A stretch of DNA of 64,000 nt from Cavia porcellus (GCF_034190915.1 NW_026947485.1:52205337-52269336); one strand, 5' to 3'; shown: positions 1-12,649, counted from the first letter of the stretch. Made by a program: numbers and translations. The notes: a model not told the origin generated them from the sequence alone.

Positions 1-529
1 ACAGAAATGGATAAACCATTTATATCACATAAGTATTTCTGTAATCACCATCATGATCATCACGATAACAGGAAGTCACACAGGGTTTGAGCAGAGTGGT
101 AGATTATCATTCTGACTGCTGAGTAGCGAGCTGTTTCTGAGACGGCAGGATAAAGCACAAAACGGGCAGGAGTGACCACTTCTGAATGAAGCTGCTTCGG
201 GAGTGCTATGACTCTGAACTGAAGGTGTTTGCTTGGTGCAGGGGCCGAAAATTGTTAAATTATTTCATGTTTTCACTAACAAGAATCTTAAACCACCTAA
301 TGGGAAACCAAGCACATTTCTAGTGCTCCAGAAAAAGGGTCACAAAAATTAAGACAAATGGGAATTCTTTATTATTTCGTATTTCTAGAGAAGCACTACA
401 AGTAAATATGGAGGAACACTAGAAATTTCCCCATCTGTCTTACAGTTTTTGCAATTTAATATATTATTATTATTACCTTCACTATTATATGTGGAAATGT
501 GGAAACAGATCCCCTTTGGCCCCTTTCAT
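1..529. other. No recognisable feature (unique AT-rich)
   Basis: I see no long reading frame, SINE, LINE or LTR hallmark here. The sequence is AT-rich with short simple stretches such as the ATT-rich run near 460-475. Confidence 0.5.
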
Positions 530-765
530 AGTCACTTTTTCTGTCACTGAGACACAGTCCCCAACACTCACAACTTAATGTAAGGGAGGCTTATTTTGGC
601 TTGTGTTTCAGTCCCTAGTGTCTTGGTGCCAAGGCAGAAGCAGGATGGCATGGTGAGGGCACAGGTGGAGAAGAGCTGAGGAGAGCTGCTCACACCACGG
701 CAGCAGGGAAAGAGAAAGGAGAGAGACAGAAATCAGGGCACAGTTTCACATATAGCATAGTCAAC
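530..765 (-). mobile_element. MaLR-type LTR, 3' part, antisense
   Basis: Read on the minus strand, this has the recognisable end of an MT/ORR1-class MaLR LTR. It contains the gag-free GC-rich body with GAGCAGCTCTCCTC-like and CATGCCATCCTGCTTCTGCC-like stretches, then a segment equivalent to the 'gtcactgtgac' box close to the LTR terminus at 536-550. The 5' part of the LTR and the target-site duplication are not visible, so this is a truncated or strongly diverged copy. Family level is confident; subfamily is not. Confidence 0.6.
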
Positions 766-3700
766 AAACGACCAAAGTAGATGCTGCGGATAGGTCAGAA
801 ACAGAGCCTAGAGTCTAGTGGTATAAAGGCATTAACCACTGAAGGAACTGGAGAAAGGAATAATGATCCTGGACTGGGGCCAAAACAGCAGGAGAAGACA
901 AAGATACTTGCAAGTATCTGCAAAGTATGGACTGCAGAAGTAGCTACCTAACAACCCAGACAGAAGTCAGGATTTTAACACAAAGATAGTCATATCAGAG
1001 ATACAAAGTGAATGTTACCCTATGGTCTATGCACCCCAAGTTAATTCACCAATACAGATTCTAATAATGAGGAGCTAGCAAAAAATAGAAACAGCAGTCA
1101 TATTCAGGCAATGCCTTTTAGTCTCGCTGCCTGTGTTATTTTTGGCTTTAAGGGTATAAGAACATGTTTGTTTGCAAAGTCAAAGTCACTGCTATCTTAT
1201 GAAGCTGACTGATTAGATATAAAACACAGCACAGTATTATGTCAGGCTCTGGAGTAGTCCTAATACTTTCCTTTAAAACTGCAAAAGAAGGAGGATATAT
1301 TTTGGGATCCTTATTTGGAAAACTGCAAGATCTTTAAAAATACCTGAACCTTGACAAAATCACAAAAGAATAAAAGGCATGCTCAGATATGACTCATAAT
1401 AGCACAAAAGATATTTAGCTTCATAAGAAAGGGTTACCTTTGAAGAATATGCACTTCTTGCCACCGATCAATGGAGAAAAAGGTACATTCATTTACTGAG
1501 AGCAGAACATGCCCCCAAATAGCAAACGAGGTTTTATATAAGTCACTTTTCAAGTTAGCTAAGATTTTGTCAATCATTTGATGGGTTTTAGCTTAGGGAT
1601 AAATTTAAAGCTGTTATTTTTTTCTGGTGAAGCCAGCAATAGGGAAATGTCTGCTGAAGAGGAGCTGGAAAATTGAGCTAACTTAATAGAAATCTAACAT
1701 TTGTGATTCCATTGAATAATTACTTTTCTCAGATCCCTTTGAAGATGAAAGGTTTTTGTATTAACAATTTTTATTTCTAGGCTATTATAAAAAATTCCTA
1801 CCATGCCTGTGCATTTCTTGTTTCAAAATATACAAATGATCTGTTGCCTATCTTTATGACAGTAGTTTCTGCTCCGAAGAGCTTTATTCTGAAGAATACA
1901 TGACATAAACAACTGAGACTTCTTTAAGATGAGCAATGTAAAGAATCTTGCCACTGATACTGTTAGACATTGTGGAAGATTGTCCAGTTCACAAAGACAA
2001 AGGGGGCATTGTGAATAAATACGGGAACTTGGGTAGAGGACTCATTCAAAGGTTTTCCTTATGCTGTTATGTGACTCAGACTTAGTAAGCTCACCTGTTA
2101 CCTTCCCCAGTGTGTATCTTCAATTTTTAGTACTTAAGAACTGCTTTGGAGATTCTAATAAGCCTGAATGATTATGAAAGAGAGGAGGGAGGCAGACAGG
2201 GAGGCAGGCACAAGTATCTTTTGGGGAAGGTATCTCCTTCCTATAAATTCTGGATTATGACCAAACCTAGTTTGTATTCAGGGAAGTCAAATGAATTCTG
2301 TAAGTGATAAGAAGCTAAGTATGCCCACATAGTTTCTGAGTATATCAGTTTTTCAGTATACATTAAGCTTTTCCGGATTTATCCACAGCGGTTGGCTATT
2401 TGCCAGAATGCAGACTTGTGCACTGGGCTGAGTATTCCCAGGTGCCTTCGTAGTTTTATGCCTAGTCCTTATTTACAATTTTTCTTTGAATTGCTTTGAA
2501 GTGTGAACAATCAAGTTGCAGCATGTAAAGTTCTCACACAAGCCCTTTTTTTTTTATTTTATATTGCAACTCAAGCCTTCTCAAAACAGAAGTATTTATC
2601 AGCAACTATTAAAATGAATTAGGATTGATAAATTACAAGGTAAAAATACCTTATAAACAATTTTATGCTCTGTGGGTAAAATAAAAATATAAACAGCCAA
2701 TATTATTCTTTCTCTACTATTTATGATATTAGTAGTATACAAGAAGACTTTTACCTAGCATTTCTTAAAATAGACAAACCATCCTGTAGCTTAGTTGTAC
2801 TCATGAAAGATGGGGCTTCAAAACACCTTGTATATAGTTTGCCATGTGTATTATATTGAATGCTTAACAAATATGCTATTATATAACTAATCTGTAAAAC
2901 TGTAGGTCATTTTTTGGGAAAAGGGAATGTATTTTACAGCATGCATACATACCATGTCCAAACATTTGTCTTTATGATAACTGTCATTTCAGGAAACCCA
3001 AAACTAAATGCAGATATTTCTTATTTCTAAGCCATTTTCTTATGGCCAAAAGTTCTGAGCAGAATTGAATGGAAGGAGGCCAAAAAGCAGCCCAGATCCC
3101 AAACACACTTTCCAGTGACCTCTCAGATGTAACCTTCATCAGCCACTGGCTTTGTTAACTGCATCCAGTAAGAAAGACTGCCATCAGTGAAAAAGGGAGG
3201 CTCCCCTAGAAATCCTCTAGCAAGTTTTATTTTAAATGTGTAGTGAATTTGGCCTTCCCACTTAAAAGACGATTTGCACTGTCTATGTTTTCGCCTCTCA
3301 ACCCTGTCTTTTTATTTTGCTAGAATCATGCTCACTGTGAGAAGAGTGTGCAAAAACACAACTGGTACAGTTGGTGGGGTTGGGGTAACACAGGAGAGCT
3401 GGAAAACCACAGCTAGGAGTTGCCCTTGTGTTATGCTGTCTCAATTGGTAGCTCGGCTCTCATACGTGGATTTATGGTACTTAGACATCTCCCTGTGGAT
3501 GACACCTATTCTTTTAGAACTTTTGATTTTTCCTGTTAAGTGTCATAAACCTAAATGATTGTTTTTCACAGGTCACTTCAAATAAATGGTTTCTGGGAAC
3601 AATGAGATAGTGATTGTGAGCTCTCCTGTGATTGTGTTGATGGCACATGAAGCAATACTGTAGATAATGTACAGCTATCAGTCCCTGATCACTTTCACCT

Positions 3701-5700
3701 ATCCCCAAGATGAGGTTAACACAGAAGACAAATAGAAGGGAAGCACAGGCCCCATTTTTTCATAAGACTGTTACATAAACAACAGATAAACATAGTCCTG
3801 TTCCCATCAAAGTGGAAGGAACTGCCAACTTCAAACCATCAGTGACTTAAAATTGCTGTTGTCAAATCAATTTTTTACAGCAGACTGACCTGTTTGCCGA
3901 TCATTTTTAATAGCAGGAGAAAAATTTGGGACTTGGAGTACACAAGTGATTTCCAAATGACACTCCAAATGTAAAAATTCAGCCTGCCAGCATGTTCTTC
4001 CTGCATCCCACACCCCACATCCATACACATGCATACACGCCCCATCAACTCTCACTGACACTTCTTCATTACCATGACAAAGCTCAGGCAGGCAGAGGAT
4101 TTTGCAAAGCATCATTCCTCTTTTATACTCAAGCCTTCACTTTATCTCTATAAATACTTTGCCAAATGTTGTGCCCCAACAGGAGACAGACTTCTAGTCT
4201 TTTAAAGTTTGGAAACAATAGTTTCTAAGTTCCTCCTTTTGACTTCTCTGGTTATTACCACTCACCGGATAAGTCCCCAACCAGAAACTTAAAAGCCAAA
4301 GGACACTTTGGGCCGAATGGTCACAAAGACTCATGAGCACATTTAATGGAAGAAATCTGGACTCAGTTATGTGGTAGGAGAAGATTGTCAGGAGTATGTC
4401 CCTTTTATTTTTTTCCTAACCCCAAACACAGCCTCTGTAGAGTTTTTTCAAATGTTCAAGTTCCACCTTCCCCTTCAAATGATAAAGGAATCCAGTGTGA
4501 AATTTGCTTTTATAAACTTTTGTGAAAGGTTCTGTGGTTCTTATATAATGCTTCGGGAGTATATATAGGGAACACATTCAGCTGATTCCCTTGATGCCTT
4601 AATGATCTGATGCTGGAAGAAAGAGCTGTATGGGCTCCATTCTTATTTCTTATTCAATTCTCTCCTCTGTATCATCTGAACTTGGGTTATATTGACACTG
4701 TCCTTTTTTTAAAAATAAAAGCACAGGTCATTTTACTGCAAGATGTATCTTGACACTCAGCAAAAGTGTTACCTACAGAAATGAGCCATTAGAAAACCAG
4801 GGATGTTATAAAACAACTACATTATACTGAGAGGTACAATTGGCAAACAAGGGTGGTGTTTTTTAGTGCCTCATCCAAATATATTTGAGTATAGGATAAA
4901 TACTTTGAAGACAATGTGTATGTTTCCCCAAGATATAATTGGCCAGATCAAACTTATATGACATATAAAGAAAATCATATTATAGCAATATTAGTGTTTA
5001 TAATAAAAGTCTATTTTTCCTTCTAGAATGCATTAATATAAAAAATCAGAGATATTCAAAAGTTAGTACATAGACTAGCAAGTACAGTTATTGAAAATGA
5101 ATTTTGCAGAAAAATCCTCTTGGCTATGTTTAAATGATTGCATTTCACCTCACACAAATTTATTTTGCTTATTTTATTTTACTTATTTTATTTTTGACCT
5201 CATATGACTTTAGAATGGTTTCAGTTTCAGCCATTAGCCCATGATGTTGACTGATACCTTTAGGCATTTCAGGGATAAAAATAAAATGACCAAGTTATTT
5301 TGTTTGGAAAAGCAGTTTCTTCCATGTACTATTCTTTTTCCTCAATTAATATTTCATAACTTCTTATGACATAACCTTATCCTTTAGCAGATATAGGAGG
5401 CAGCTGAATCTAAACCAAGTGGATGTCCTAGAACTATGATTTCATAATTCAGGACCATTAACAGTTTTCTCAACTATGTGAAATACAGAAATATGCATTA
5501 CAAGCTCTTTAATCTCAGAAATTATTGATAGAAATTTGTAAGAGAAAAAATAAAAACAACACTAAAACAGTTTGAAAACAGGTTAATGTTACAGATGTTA
5601 GAGGTAGACAGAAATATTGTAGGCAATCAGACAGGGGTGGACTCTCAAAGGAGCCAGTGCAGAAGATGAGATACCTTATTGAAAGGTTTTTGCCCCAGAT
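766..5700. other. About 4.9 kb without an identifiable gene or repeat
   Basis: All reading frames of 60-94 codons in this stretch are isolated, lack any recognisable motif and sit in no exon-like context. The DNA is AT-rich with short homopolymers (for example the T run near 2547). A TTATTTTA-rich simple stretch lies at 5160-5200. I cannot exclude ancient, unrecognised transposon relics or conserved non-coding elements. Confidence 0.45.
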
Positions 5701-5744
5701 GGGACACTGTGGCTGGTGAAGCCTTGGAGTCGGAACCAAGGGGC

Positions 5745-6120
5745 TCTATCTTGAGGTCATATTTCCCCACCCCTAGGCAATTTACCTGTGGCACCAAATG
5801 AATACCAATGGGCTACCTGGGCATCACTAATGCCCCTTAGGCACCACTCCAAACCTAAGTTACTTGTATGCCACCACACCACGTGTCTGGAGGAGAGAAT
5901 GCCAGACCCCAGAGGTCATGGAGTCTCTCCCCACATTCTTAAAATAAAAGCCCGCTTTTATTTCATACCTCTTATCTTTTTAGCCGCGCTGAAAATCCTA
6001 TCAGATGGTTCCCTTCCGCCGAAAATTCTATCACTCATAACTCTGGGAGAGACAGACTCCTCTGCTATGGGCCAGACCTCAAGACAAAAGATAAAACAAA
6101 TGCACCCACATACTTCCTAA
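5745..6120 (+). mobile_element. Possible retroviral LTR fragment (R/U5-like)
   Basis: This segment is richer in GC and in CpG than its surroundings. At 5942-5963 it has a perfect 10-bp inverted repeat with a 2-nt loop that embeds AATAAA on both strands, followed by a pyrimidine-rich stretch and a 'gccgcgctg' block at 5984-5992. That order (poly(A) signal, hairpin, pyrimidine-rich U5) is typical of endogenous retrovirus LTRs. I could not find matching TG...CA ends or a target duplication, so the assignment is tentative. A 110-codon reading frame covering it shows no viral or cellular motif and is treated as chance. Confidence 0.35.
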
Positions 6121-6439
6121 GGGCAAGGATCAGGATCAGGAAATGATGTTCTAGAAGAAGCTAACAAGAAGCCAAGCCCTCCCTTAGAGTCAGTGCCATG
6201 TGCATGTTGTTGGGTTAGAACCAGATGCCAGTTCCTTCCGGCACAGAGCCAGTGTCCCCTGCCGCCCCATAAGCAACTGGCTGATCCAAAGAAACACAGG
6301 CTACCATGATAGCTATTGAGGGAAATACAACTTGATGCTTGTAGCATTTAGTGTTTTGCTGACTTTGCAGACCTAAAGCCAGTAGTCTGGTCAGCCAATC
6401 AGAGGATAACAATACCCAATGTAGCATCTATGGGGGAAT
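6121..6439. other. Unassigned segment next to LTR-like DNA
   Basis: GC is moderate and there is a CCAAT motif at 6395-6399. It may belong to the same LTR as the preceding segment, but I see no boundary that proves it. Confidence 0.3.
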
Positions 6440-6893
6440 CTCCTTCTGAAGGTGGTAGCCAGTGTTAATTCCCTACTATCTTGTTTTGAAGTTCTGTATT
6501 ATTTTAATTGTTTCGTTTGGTTGGGTTTTACTCTGTTTTGTCTTACTTGATTTTATTTATCCAATGAAACCAGCAGCTATTTTAGAGAAAACAAGAAATA
6601 TTATGGTAGCCATTTTGGACTTACCATTATCTTGTTTTGAAGTCCTTTATTGCATTCATTGTTTTGTTTTTATTAGTTCTATTCTGTTCTGTTTTTACTA
6701 TGTCTGAAGGTATAGGTGGCTATTTTGAAGACACAAGAGGCATTATGGTAACCATTGTTGATTTCCTATTATCTTATTTTGAAGTCCTGTATCACCTCCA
6801 TTGTTTTGTTTTAATTACCTTTTTTCTACTTTATTTTGCTTGTTTTATTCTCTTTAAAATAAAAATTATTTTGAAACAGGAATTGATATTCTA
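6440..6893 (+). mobile_element. L1 3' tail (5'-truncated), three tandem modules
   Basis: Three copies of a 142-151-bp module follow each other. Each carries an 'attatggta' box, a 'ttgttttgaagt' box (at about 6481, 6632 and 6774) and a T-rich 'cattgttttgttt' box. The end is A-rich, with AATAAA-like sequence at about 6858-6876. The same module follows the ORF2 remnants of the L1 copies at 26.8-30.9 kb and 54-59 kb, which identifies it as the 3' UTR of that L1 lineage. No coding part is present, so this is a severely 5'-truncated insertion. I found no clear target duplication. Confidence 0.7.
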
Positions 6894-7300
6894 AGGTCTG
6901 TATCACCCTGAGGAAGTTACTAGTCCCTAACCCAACCCTGAACAGGAAGAGTCACTGCTTTTTATGTGTGTCAGCTTGCTATGTGACTCACTTTCACATT
7001 TGTCCCTGATTTAATCAATTTTACCTGAGCAATTAATCTTATTGGTACACCCCAGTTCTGTCCTAACTCATTCGCACCTTTCAGTTCCCATGTTTTCTCC
7101 ACCTTAAACCTGACTCACTTTGTGGTTTTACTGTTTAAAAGTCCCTAGAAAAGACAGCTTTGGGCAAATACTTGGGCCACCTTGTGTTTCTCTCTCGGAC
7201 AGAAGCTTTTTTTCTCTTGATAAATGTACTCCGTCCTTAACCTCCATTGTTCCTGAACTTCTGTTTTCAATTTTAGAGAACATGAACTCATATTGGACAT
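6894..7300. other. Unassigned, LTR-like composition
   Basis: This is pyrimidine-rich with a TTTAAAAG box at about 7133 and a CTCTCTCGGACAG block at about 7190. It could be retroviral LTR sequence on the far side of the L1 tail, but no ends are recognisable. Confidence 0.2.
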
Positions 7301-7807
7301 CTAACAGATTGGGAGTTTTGTTCTTCTATCTCATCAGTAAGAGAGTAACAATAATTAATATGTTGTATAGTATTGGCTCCATAGTAGTTATTTAGAATAA
7401 AAATATAGGCATGATACCTTGTTCAGACATTAGCACAAACCTTTCTTTTCAATGAACTAAGAGAAACTAGCTATATAATTATCTTAACTATCTTGTTTAT
7501 AAATATAATTTTCCTTTTTCCCTTTCTCCCTTACCTCTTTCCCCCATCAGAGTTTGTTTTTGCTTTTGAACTGTTTCTTCTCAAATCACAATATCTATTA
7601 CATATTTTGGATCTTATTTTCTCCTTCAGTTTCTCACACTAGGGAGACAATACGATGTTCACACATGCGAGTCTGATTTGTTTCACTTATGAGTATGGTC
7701 TCAAGTTGCACCTACTAATACTATAAAGTGTTTTTCACAATGCTGAGAACATGATAGACAAACAGTAAATTTTAATTCCATTCATCATTTATTCTTCATA
7801 TTCCCAT

Positions 7808-7814
<7 letters not shown>
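7301..7814. other. No recognisable feature
   Basis: AT-rich unique sequence leading into a pyrimidine tract. No SINE or LINE hallmarks are seen. Confidence 0.45.

Positions 7815-7864
<50 letters not shown>
7815..7864. repeat. (CT)n microsatellite
   Basis: About 25 uninterrupted CT dinucleotides, flanked to 7910 by a diverged C/T-rich tract. A perfect run of this length is likely to be length-polymorphic. Confidence 0.98.
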
Positions 7865-7866
<2 letters not shown>

Positions 7867-7910
7867 CTCTTCTCTCCTCTCCTCTTCTCTCTCCTTCCCT
7901 CTCTCTCCCT

Positions 7911-8694
7911 CTGTGTATTTACACTTTTGCAAGTATGTTGAGAGAATGAACATTTCTTAATATTCCACTATGTGGACAGCCTTCTTTTAGTTTTTTTCTT
8001 TGTTTTTGTTGTGTTCACCTTGGAAATTTAATATTCCTTTTCAGTTAATTTCCAGTGGTGACAAAACTCTCCTAGAGAAATAGGTAGGTGATCTTTCTAA
8101 AAGAATTAATGGCATAGAACACAGATGGCCAATCCCAAAACAAGAATAACAGCAGCAGAAATACTGAAAAACTATCAGACATTACTCTCTTTTAAAAGAA
8201 GCGTTGTAAATAGAAAGATATGACTTCATTAAAAAGGACTGTAAGTATTCATTTTTCAGAAATTTAACTCTCCATAATACTTTTATTTCTTTCACAAATT
8301 GGATAATTAATGTGAGTTAGTCAAAATCCTCTATGGTTACAATTTCTGTGATTCTTTAATATTATAACTCCATGGGCTCATTTCTCATTTTCCTCCATAC
8401 CTCATTTAAGGCTTGAAGTCAGTGGGAATTACCCCAGGCAAGATGAATTAGAGACTATCTGCCTAATCACTTAAGGCAGACTGTCAATTTTTAGAAATTA
8501 TTAAGCACATCTATACAGACATAGCAAAATGTGTGTTCATAAAAATCCACATTTTTATATTTCTTATATAGACGGGAAACTTCTCTTTTTTAAAACCTAA
8601 AGCCTCAGAGGATCACAAACTTGAAACTATGAGACTCTTGCAGATTTTTTATTTATTACTCATTTATTCAAAAATTGCCCAAGAACTTCATGCA
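7911..8694. other. No recognisable feature
   Basis: AT-rich unique sequence. No reading frame or repeat signature that I can support. Confidence 0.45.
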
Positions 8695-8830
8695 CCAAAA
8701 ATGTAACCTCTTTGTCAAAGCATTTTAACTTTCTGAGCCTCAGTTTCTGGGTCAGTTGGATGAGAACTGTGAAAAGAATGAAATCACATGCAAATCCAAG
8801 GTATAATATTGCATGATTCCTAGCTGCTAA
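8695..8830 (-). mobile_element. MIR SINE fossil
   Basis: A stretch around 8727-8765 reads like the antisense of the MIR core ('tgagcctcagttt' at 8733-8745). It is followed by the loosely matching 'tgagaactgtgaaaagaatgaaat' type of sequence. Divergence is high, as expected for an ancient mammalian SINE. The boundaries are approximate. Confidence 0.5.
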
Positions 8831-8989
8831 CTTGTAAAAAGTTACCTAGCTAATTACTGGCACAGGCAAGGGCTGTTCTCCAGAAGTTAGAATTTCTTGG
8901 TGTGAGCTTGAACTTCAATATGTCAATGTAATTGACTTTTACCCACCTAAGGAATTGGCAAAGTACACTTCTTGGTGTGTCTGTATGGA

Positions 8990-10925
8990 TCATAGAGGCA
9001 CAGATATGGGATCTATGTCATGTCCCTTCTGGTGCTGTTCCTGGCTTCAATGACGTCATAAATTAACCAGCTTTGCTCTACTGTACCTTCTGCAATCATG
9101 TTCCAGCCTGGGAACTAACCTGAAAGCTACATTAAATTTTTCTTTTAACTTATAAGTGGCAATTGTTGTGCCCCAATAAGAGGGAAAATGACTAATATAG
9201 AACAGTAGTACCAGAAAATGGGTCATGTCTATGACATTAACTGGTGATATGATTTAGAAGTCTTTGGAACTGGTTTTCAAGAAAAGTTTAGGAACACTTG
9301 ATGATACTGGATAGAGAAATCTAAAAGCTATAAATAGACCCTGATTAATGATTCTGTTCAAACTGCAGAAAGTCAGAATGCTAGTCGGAATGTGAACAGT
9401 TAAGTCGAGGCCTTGAAAGTTTAACTTGTAAACACGGATTTCACTAGCAATGGAAATAGAGGCCATGTGATTTACACAATAATAAAAAGAAATTGTCCAC
9501 ATTTTGCCTACATCCAGAGACTGAGATCTAAAGGCAGTGAACTCACTGAGCTTTTGGAGAAAAGTGAAAGACACACCAACATATGAGCTGTGGCATGGGT
9601 ACTACGGCTGCTTCTAGCCAAATATAAAGTGAGAATTTGAAGCAAAAGACAAGGCAGAAAATTTCAAAACATTCAAATTTCAGTCCAAAGGGGACCACAT
9701 GTAAATTTAGACCCAAATGAGGTACTATTGTTGAAGAGATTGTTGCCATTAAGAAGAAACCAAGTACTTTACTTTGTACATGAACAACTAGTTTCTTAGG
9801 AATTATTTCATCTTGCTCAAACAACCACACACTCAGAAATGACTGCAGCTATGGACCAAGGGGCCTGACTACTCCTGTTAACAGAAGATTTTGCTGTGGT
9901 CATTGTCCACATGATGGAGGACATGCAGGGTACTTTTAACTGCATGAAGAATGCAAAAGTTGTGAGGTTAGGGAGAGTTTTTACACAGATTTACAAGGAA
10001 CTCCTGAGAGGGCAGTGTAGAAATGAAGTCAGAGGTACAGTGTAGACCCAGAAAACCAGATATATTAGGCATTTAAAGAACATCTGCTGAGGAAAACTGT
10101 CCTCAGTTTGTGGACCTAGGCCAAGGAGAGGCCATGTGGGCTGCTTTCAGCAAGGCCACATGGGTAGCACCACAAAGTCCACTGGAAGTCACATAGTCCC
10201 ACCATATTTCCTGGATGCTAGATATTGGAGTTTCATGTTTAAATACTTGTCCTACTAGGCTTTGGTCTTGTTTTGGTCCAATTCTTCTTTATCTTCCTTT
10301 TCTCTACTTTGAAATGGGAATCTTTATCATGTACCTATTGTATTTTGATATTGCATATCTTGTTTTGATACTTATAGTTCATAGCTAAGAATTTGCCTTG
10401 AATCTGAGGAGACATGGACTTTTGAAAAATGTGGAACTTTTGAGACTTTGAAGAGGGATTATTGTACTTAGCTGACATGCAGGATGGTGGAAATTACGCT
10501 ATGGAATTATGAGCTCGTATTCTCTTCATTTGGCAATTATATTCAGTTTAAGAAAATGTATTTGGATGTGAAATTGACAAGAAATGGATTGTGACTACTA
10601 CCCCTGATTTGTTAGCTTCAGTGAGTTAAGAACTGCCTGGCAGATTAGTAAATCTTGCTCCTGGGTGAGTATAGGTGTGTCATGGAGGAATTGCTTTGAG
10701 GTCTCTCTCTGGTTCCTTCCCCTTTCTCGCTGCTGCATCTCTCTTGCTCTGCTCCTCTGCTGGGGTGAGTTAAGCAGCCTGTTCCACTATGCCCATCCAC
10801 CCTCATGTTCCTGCCATGGAAGTCCTGAATTCTCTGAAATTGTCAGATAAATTGTAACACGCCTTTTTTTTTTAAATTGTGAGTTTCAAACATATGTCCC
10901 AGCAACAGGAAAACTGACTGACACA
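8990..10925 (+). mobile_element. Decayed MaLR provirus (LTR-internal-LTR)
   Basis: Three parts fit a non-autonomous ERVL-MaLR element. A 5' LTR remnant ends at about 9200 with the typical '...aaaatgactaata' terminus. About 1.35 kb of non-coding internal sequence follows (9205-10560), including the MaLR-like 'atcttgttttgat' and 'cttttgagactttgaag' blocks near 10355 and 10440. A 3' LTR (about 10570-10925) contains a 'cttgctcctgggtgagt' block at 10653-10669 and ends in 'ctgactgacaca'. MaLR internal regions carry no functional genes, and none is seen. The minus-strand frames at 9254-9830 are antisense to the internal region and have no recognisable content. Confidence 0.6.
9051..9058. promoter_or_regulatory. 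Full palindromic CRE-like site TGACGTCA
   Basis: A perfect 8-bp TGACGTCA lies in the presumed 5' LTR of the MaLR provirus. CREB/ATF proteins bind this motif. The central CpG has survived in otherwise CpG-poor DNA. Function is inference only. Confidence 0.35.
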
Positions 10926-11734
10926 CTTGGTTACTCCGTTTGTGTCAGTTGTGTTATGTTATATCAAGTTTTTACTTTCAAAGAGCAAATTATTTCTAAT
11001 ATCTGAAAATTCTTCTCCATGCCTATAACACGTCACTTCAAGCCTTGACAGCTCAGATAGTTACATAAGAACTCTACTGATTAAGTAGCAAATCATTATA
11101 TATTATGTCCTAAAATTCAATATCAAATAAATATTAATCTATGTGCAACTTCCATGTATTTCTTTGATTTAAACAAACAACATAGCCTTTGGATATCACT
11201 GTTATGTCTCACAACGGTAAGGTTGAGGTTCATAGTAAAGTCAAGATGATTCAGGATCCAGCTTTGGTGGATGCAAATCAGCACGTTGATTTCCTGCTTT
11301 CCATTTGTATAAAGCTGTCAGCTTGGTAATGAACATGAGAAGCAACCTTGAAAGAAAAACCATTCAATGCATCCTAAGCCAAATGCAACATAATTTGTCT
11401 AAAGAGCAATGGCTGGCCCTGTTTTTATTGTTGCTGATGTTTTCTTTTTTTCTTTTAATGGTAAAGAAGATAATAATGCATCTTTTTTTAGTGCCAACCT
11501 GTAATCCCTTTGTCTTCCACCAGTTGCCTAAATGAAGCACTTTACAAATGTCAACAGCAGAAGGACAGATCCACAAGGGAACAGATTCCACAGCCTATAC
11601 TGTTCTTATCGGTGTCATCTTACACTACACAATAACTTTCAGACTCAGTATACAGTTGAACAAAACCAGTGCAGCCCAGTGGTACCTGATTTGCCTCCAG
11701 AGGCTCCCTGCCATGACTTTATTCCTAAATCTGC
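10926..11734. other. No recognisable feature
   Basis: AT-rich unique sequence. Overlapping frames of 66-76 codons near 11305-11750 lie on both strands and lack motifs, so none is called. Confidence 0.4.
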
Positions 11735-11862
11735 TATTTAATAGCTAGCTGTCCTTGGGAGCAAATAAGTTGGGATCTTAGCATCCTCCTCACAGAGTCA
11801 TTGTAAAGATTAAAGGATTCAGTGTTTCTGTGAGCTGTTTAGAAAAGGCTTTGCTAGCTTTT
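11735..11862 (-). mobile_element. MIR SINE fossil
   Basis: Antisense MIR-like order: a 'cctcctcacagagtcattgt' stretch at 11785-11804 corresponds to the MIR 'acctcatagggttgttgt' region. It is followed by 'aaagattaaa' and 'gagctgtttagaa'. The match is diverged and the boundaries are approximate. Confidence 0.5.
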
Positions 11863-11889
11863 ATTATTAATGTTCTTTCATTGAGCATT

Positions 11890-12022
11890 TTTTCCAGTTT
11901 CCATGCCTGGAATTCATGCTGTCATCCTAACACTCTCTCACATCTAAAATCTACCCATGTCTTCACAATTCCACCTCAGCAATATGTTTATGATGCAGCC
12001 TTTTCTTCATCCTTCAACTAAT
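11890..12022 (+). mobile_element. LINE-2 3'-end fossil
   Basis: The segment contains 'catgcctggaatt' at 11902-11914 and then a pyrimidine-rich stretch with 'ttccacctcagc' and 'gatgcagccttttcttcatcc'. This follows the conserved L2 3'-end order (TGCCTGGAATGC ... CCACCTC ... ATGAAGCCTTTCCTGA). It is an ancient LINE fragment and the assignment is by eye. Confidence 0.5.
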
Positions 12023-12649
12023 GCATGAAGCGTTACTGTCTATATCACCCAGGTAGAATTTACATTATATACCTTATATAGACATTATACACTACATGAC
12101 ATTGTATACTCTGTGATTCTTTCTATCTTTCTTTCTTTGTGTTTTTCTCCTTTTTCTGTTTTTGTTTTCTCATTGATATGTTTTCTTTCATTTTAAATAT
12201 TTTTATTACACTTAGTATTGATGATATGTGGTGTATAATAATATATAATGATTATTGATTGACCCAACCTCTATTTCTTATTGTATTTGTTCAACACATT
12301 ATTGATATCTACTAAATAATAAGTATCAGTTTAAATAATTGCAATACAATATGGCAAAAACAACAGTGAAGTCATGAAGAATAATATTTTCAACAAGGAA
12401 GTAGTAACTGTTGGAAAGAGTCAAAAAGTTTATGAAGCATATTCATCAACAAACTACTAAAGAAGAAGTAGGAATTTTCAATTCATGAGAAGTAATAAGA
12501 TGCACAAAGAAAGAAAACATATGATTATTGCAGTAGAGCTATGAAATAGGATGAAAGAGCTTACAGTAGCCATAAGACAATAGGAAGAAGAGTGCTGGAT
12601 ATGTAACAATAATAGTTTAATATTAAATGAGAACTTCTTAAATTTCCTA
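12023..12649. other. No recognisable feature (AT-rich)
   Basis: Very AT-rich sequence with TTTCT-rich stretches near 12120-12170. Nothing else recognised. Confidence 0.45.

Noticed and set aside
9254..9830. Two minus-strand frames of 95-106 codons
   Set aside because: They are antisense to a MaLR internal region, which is non-coding, and have no motif.
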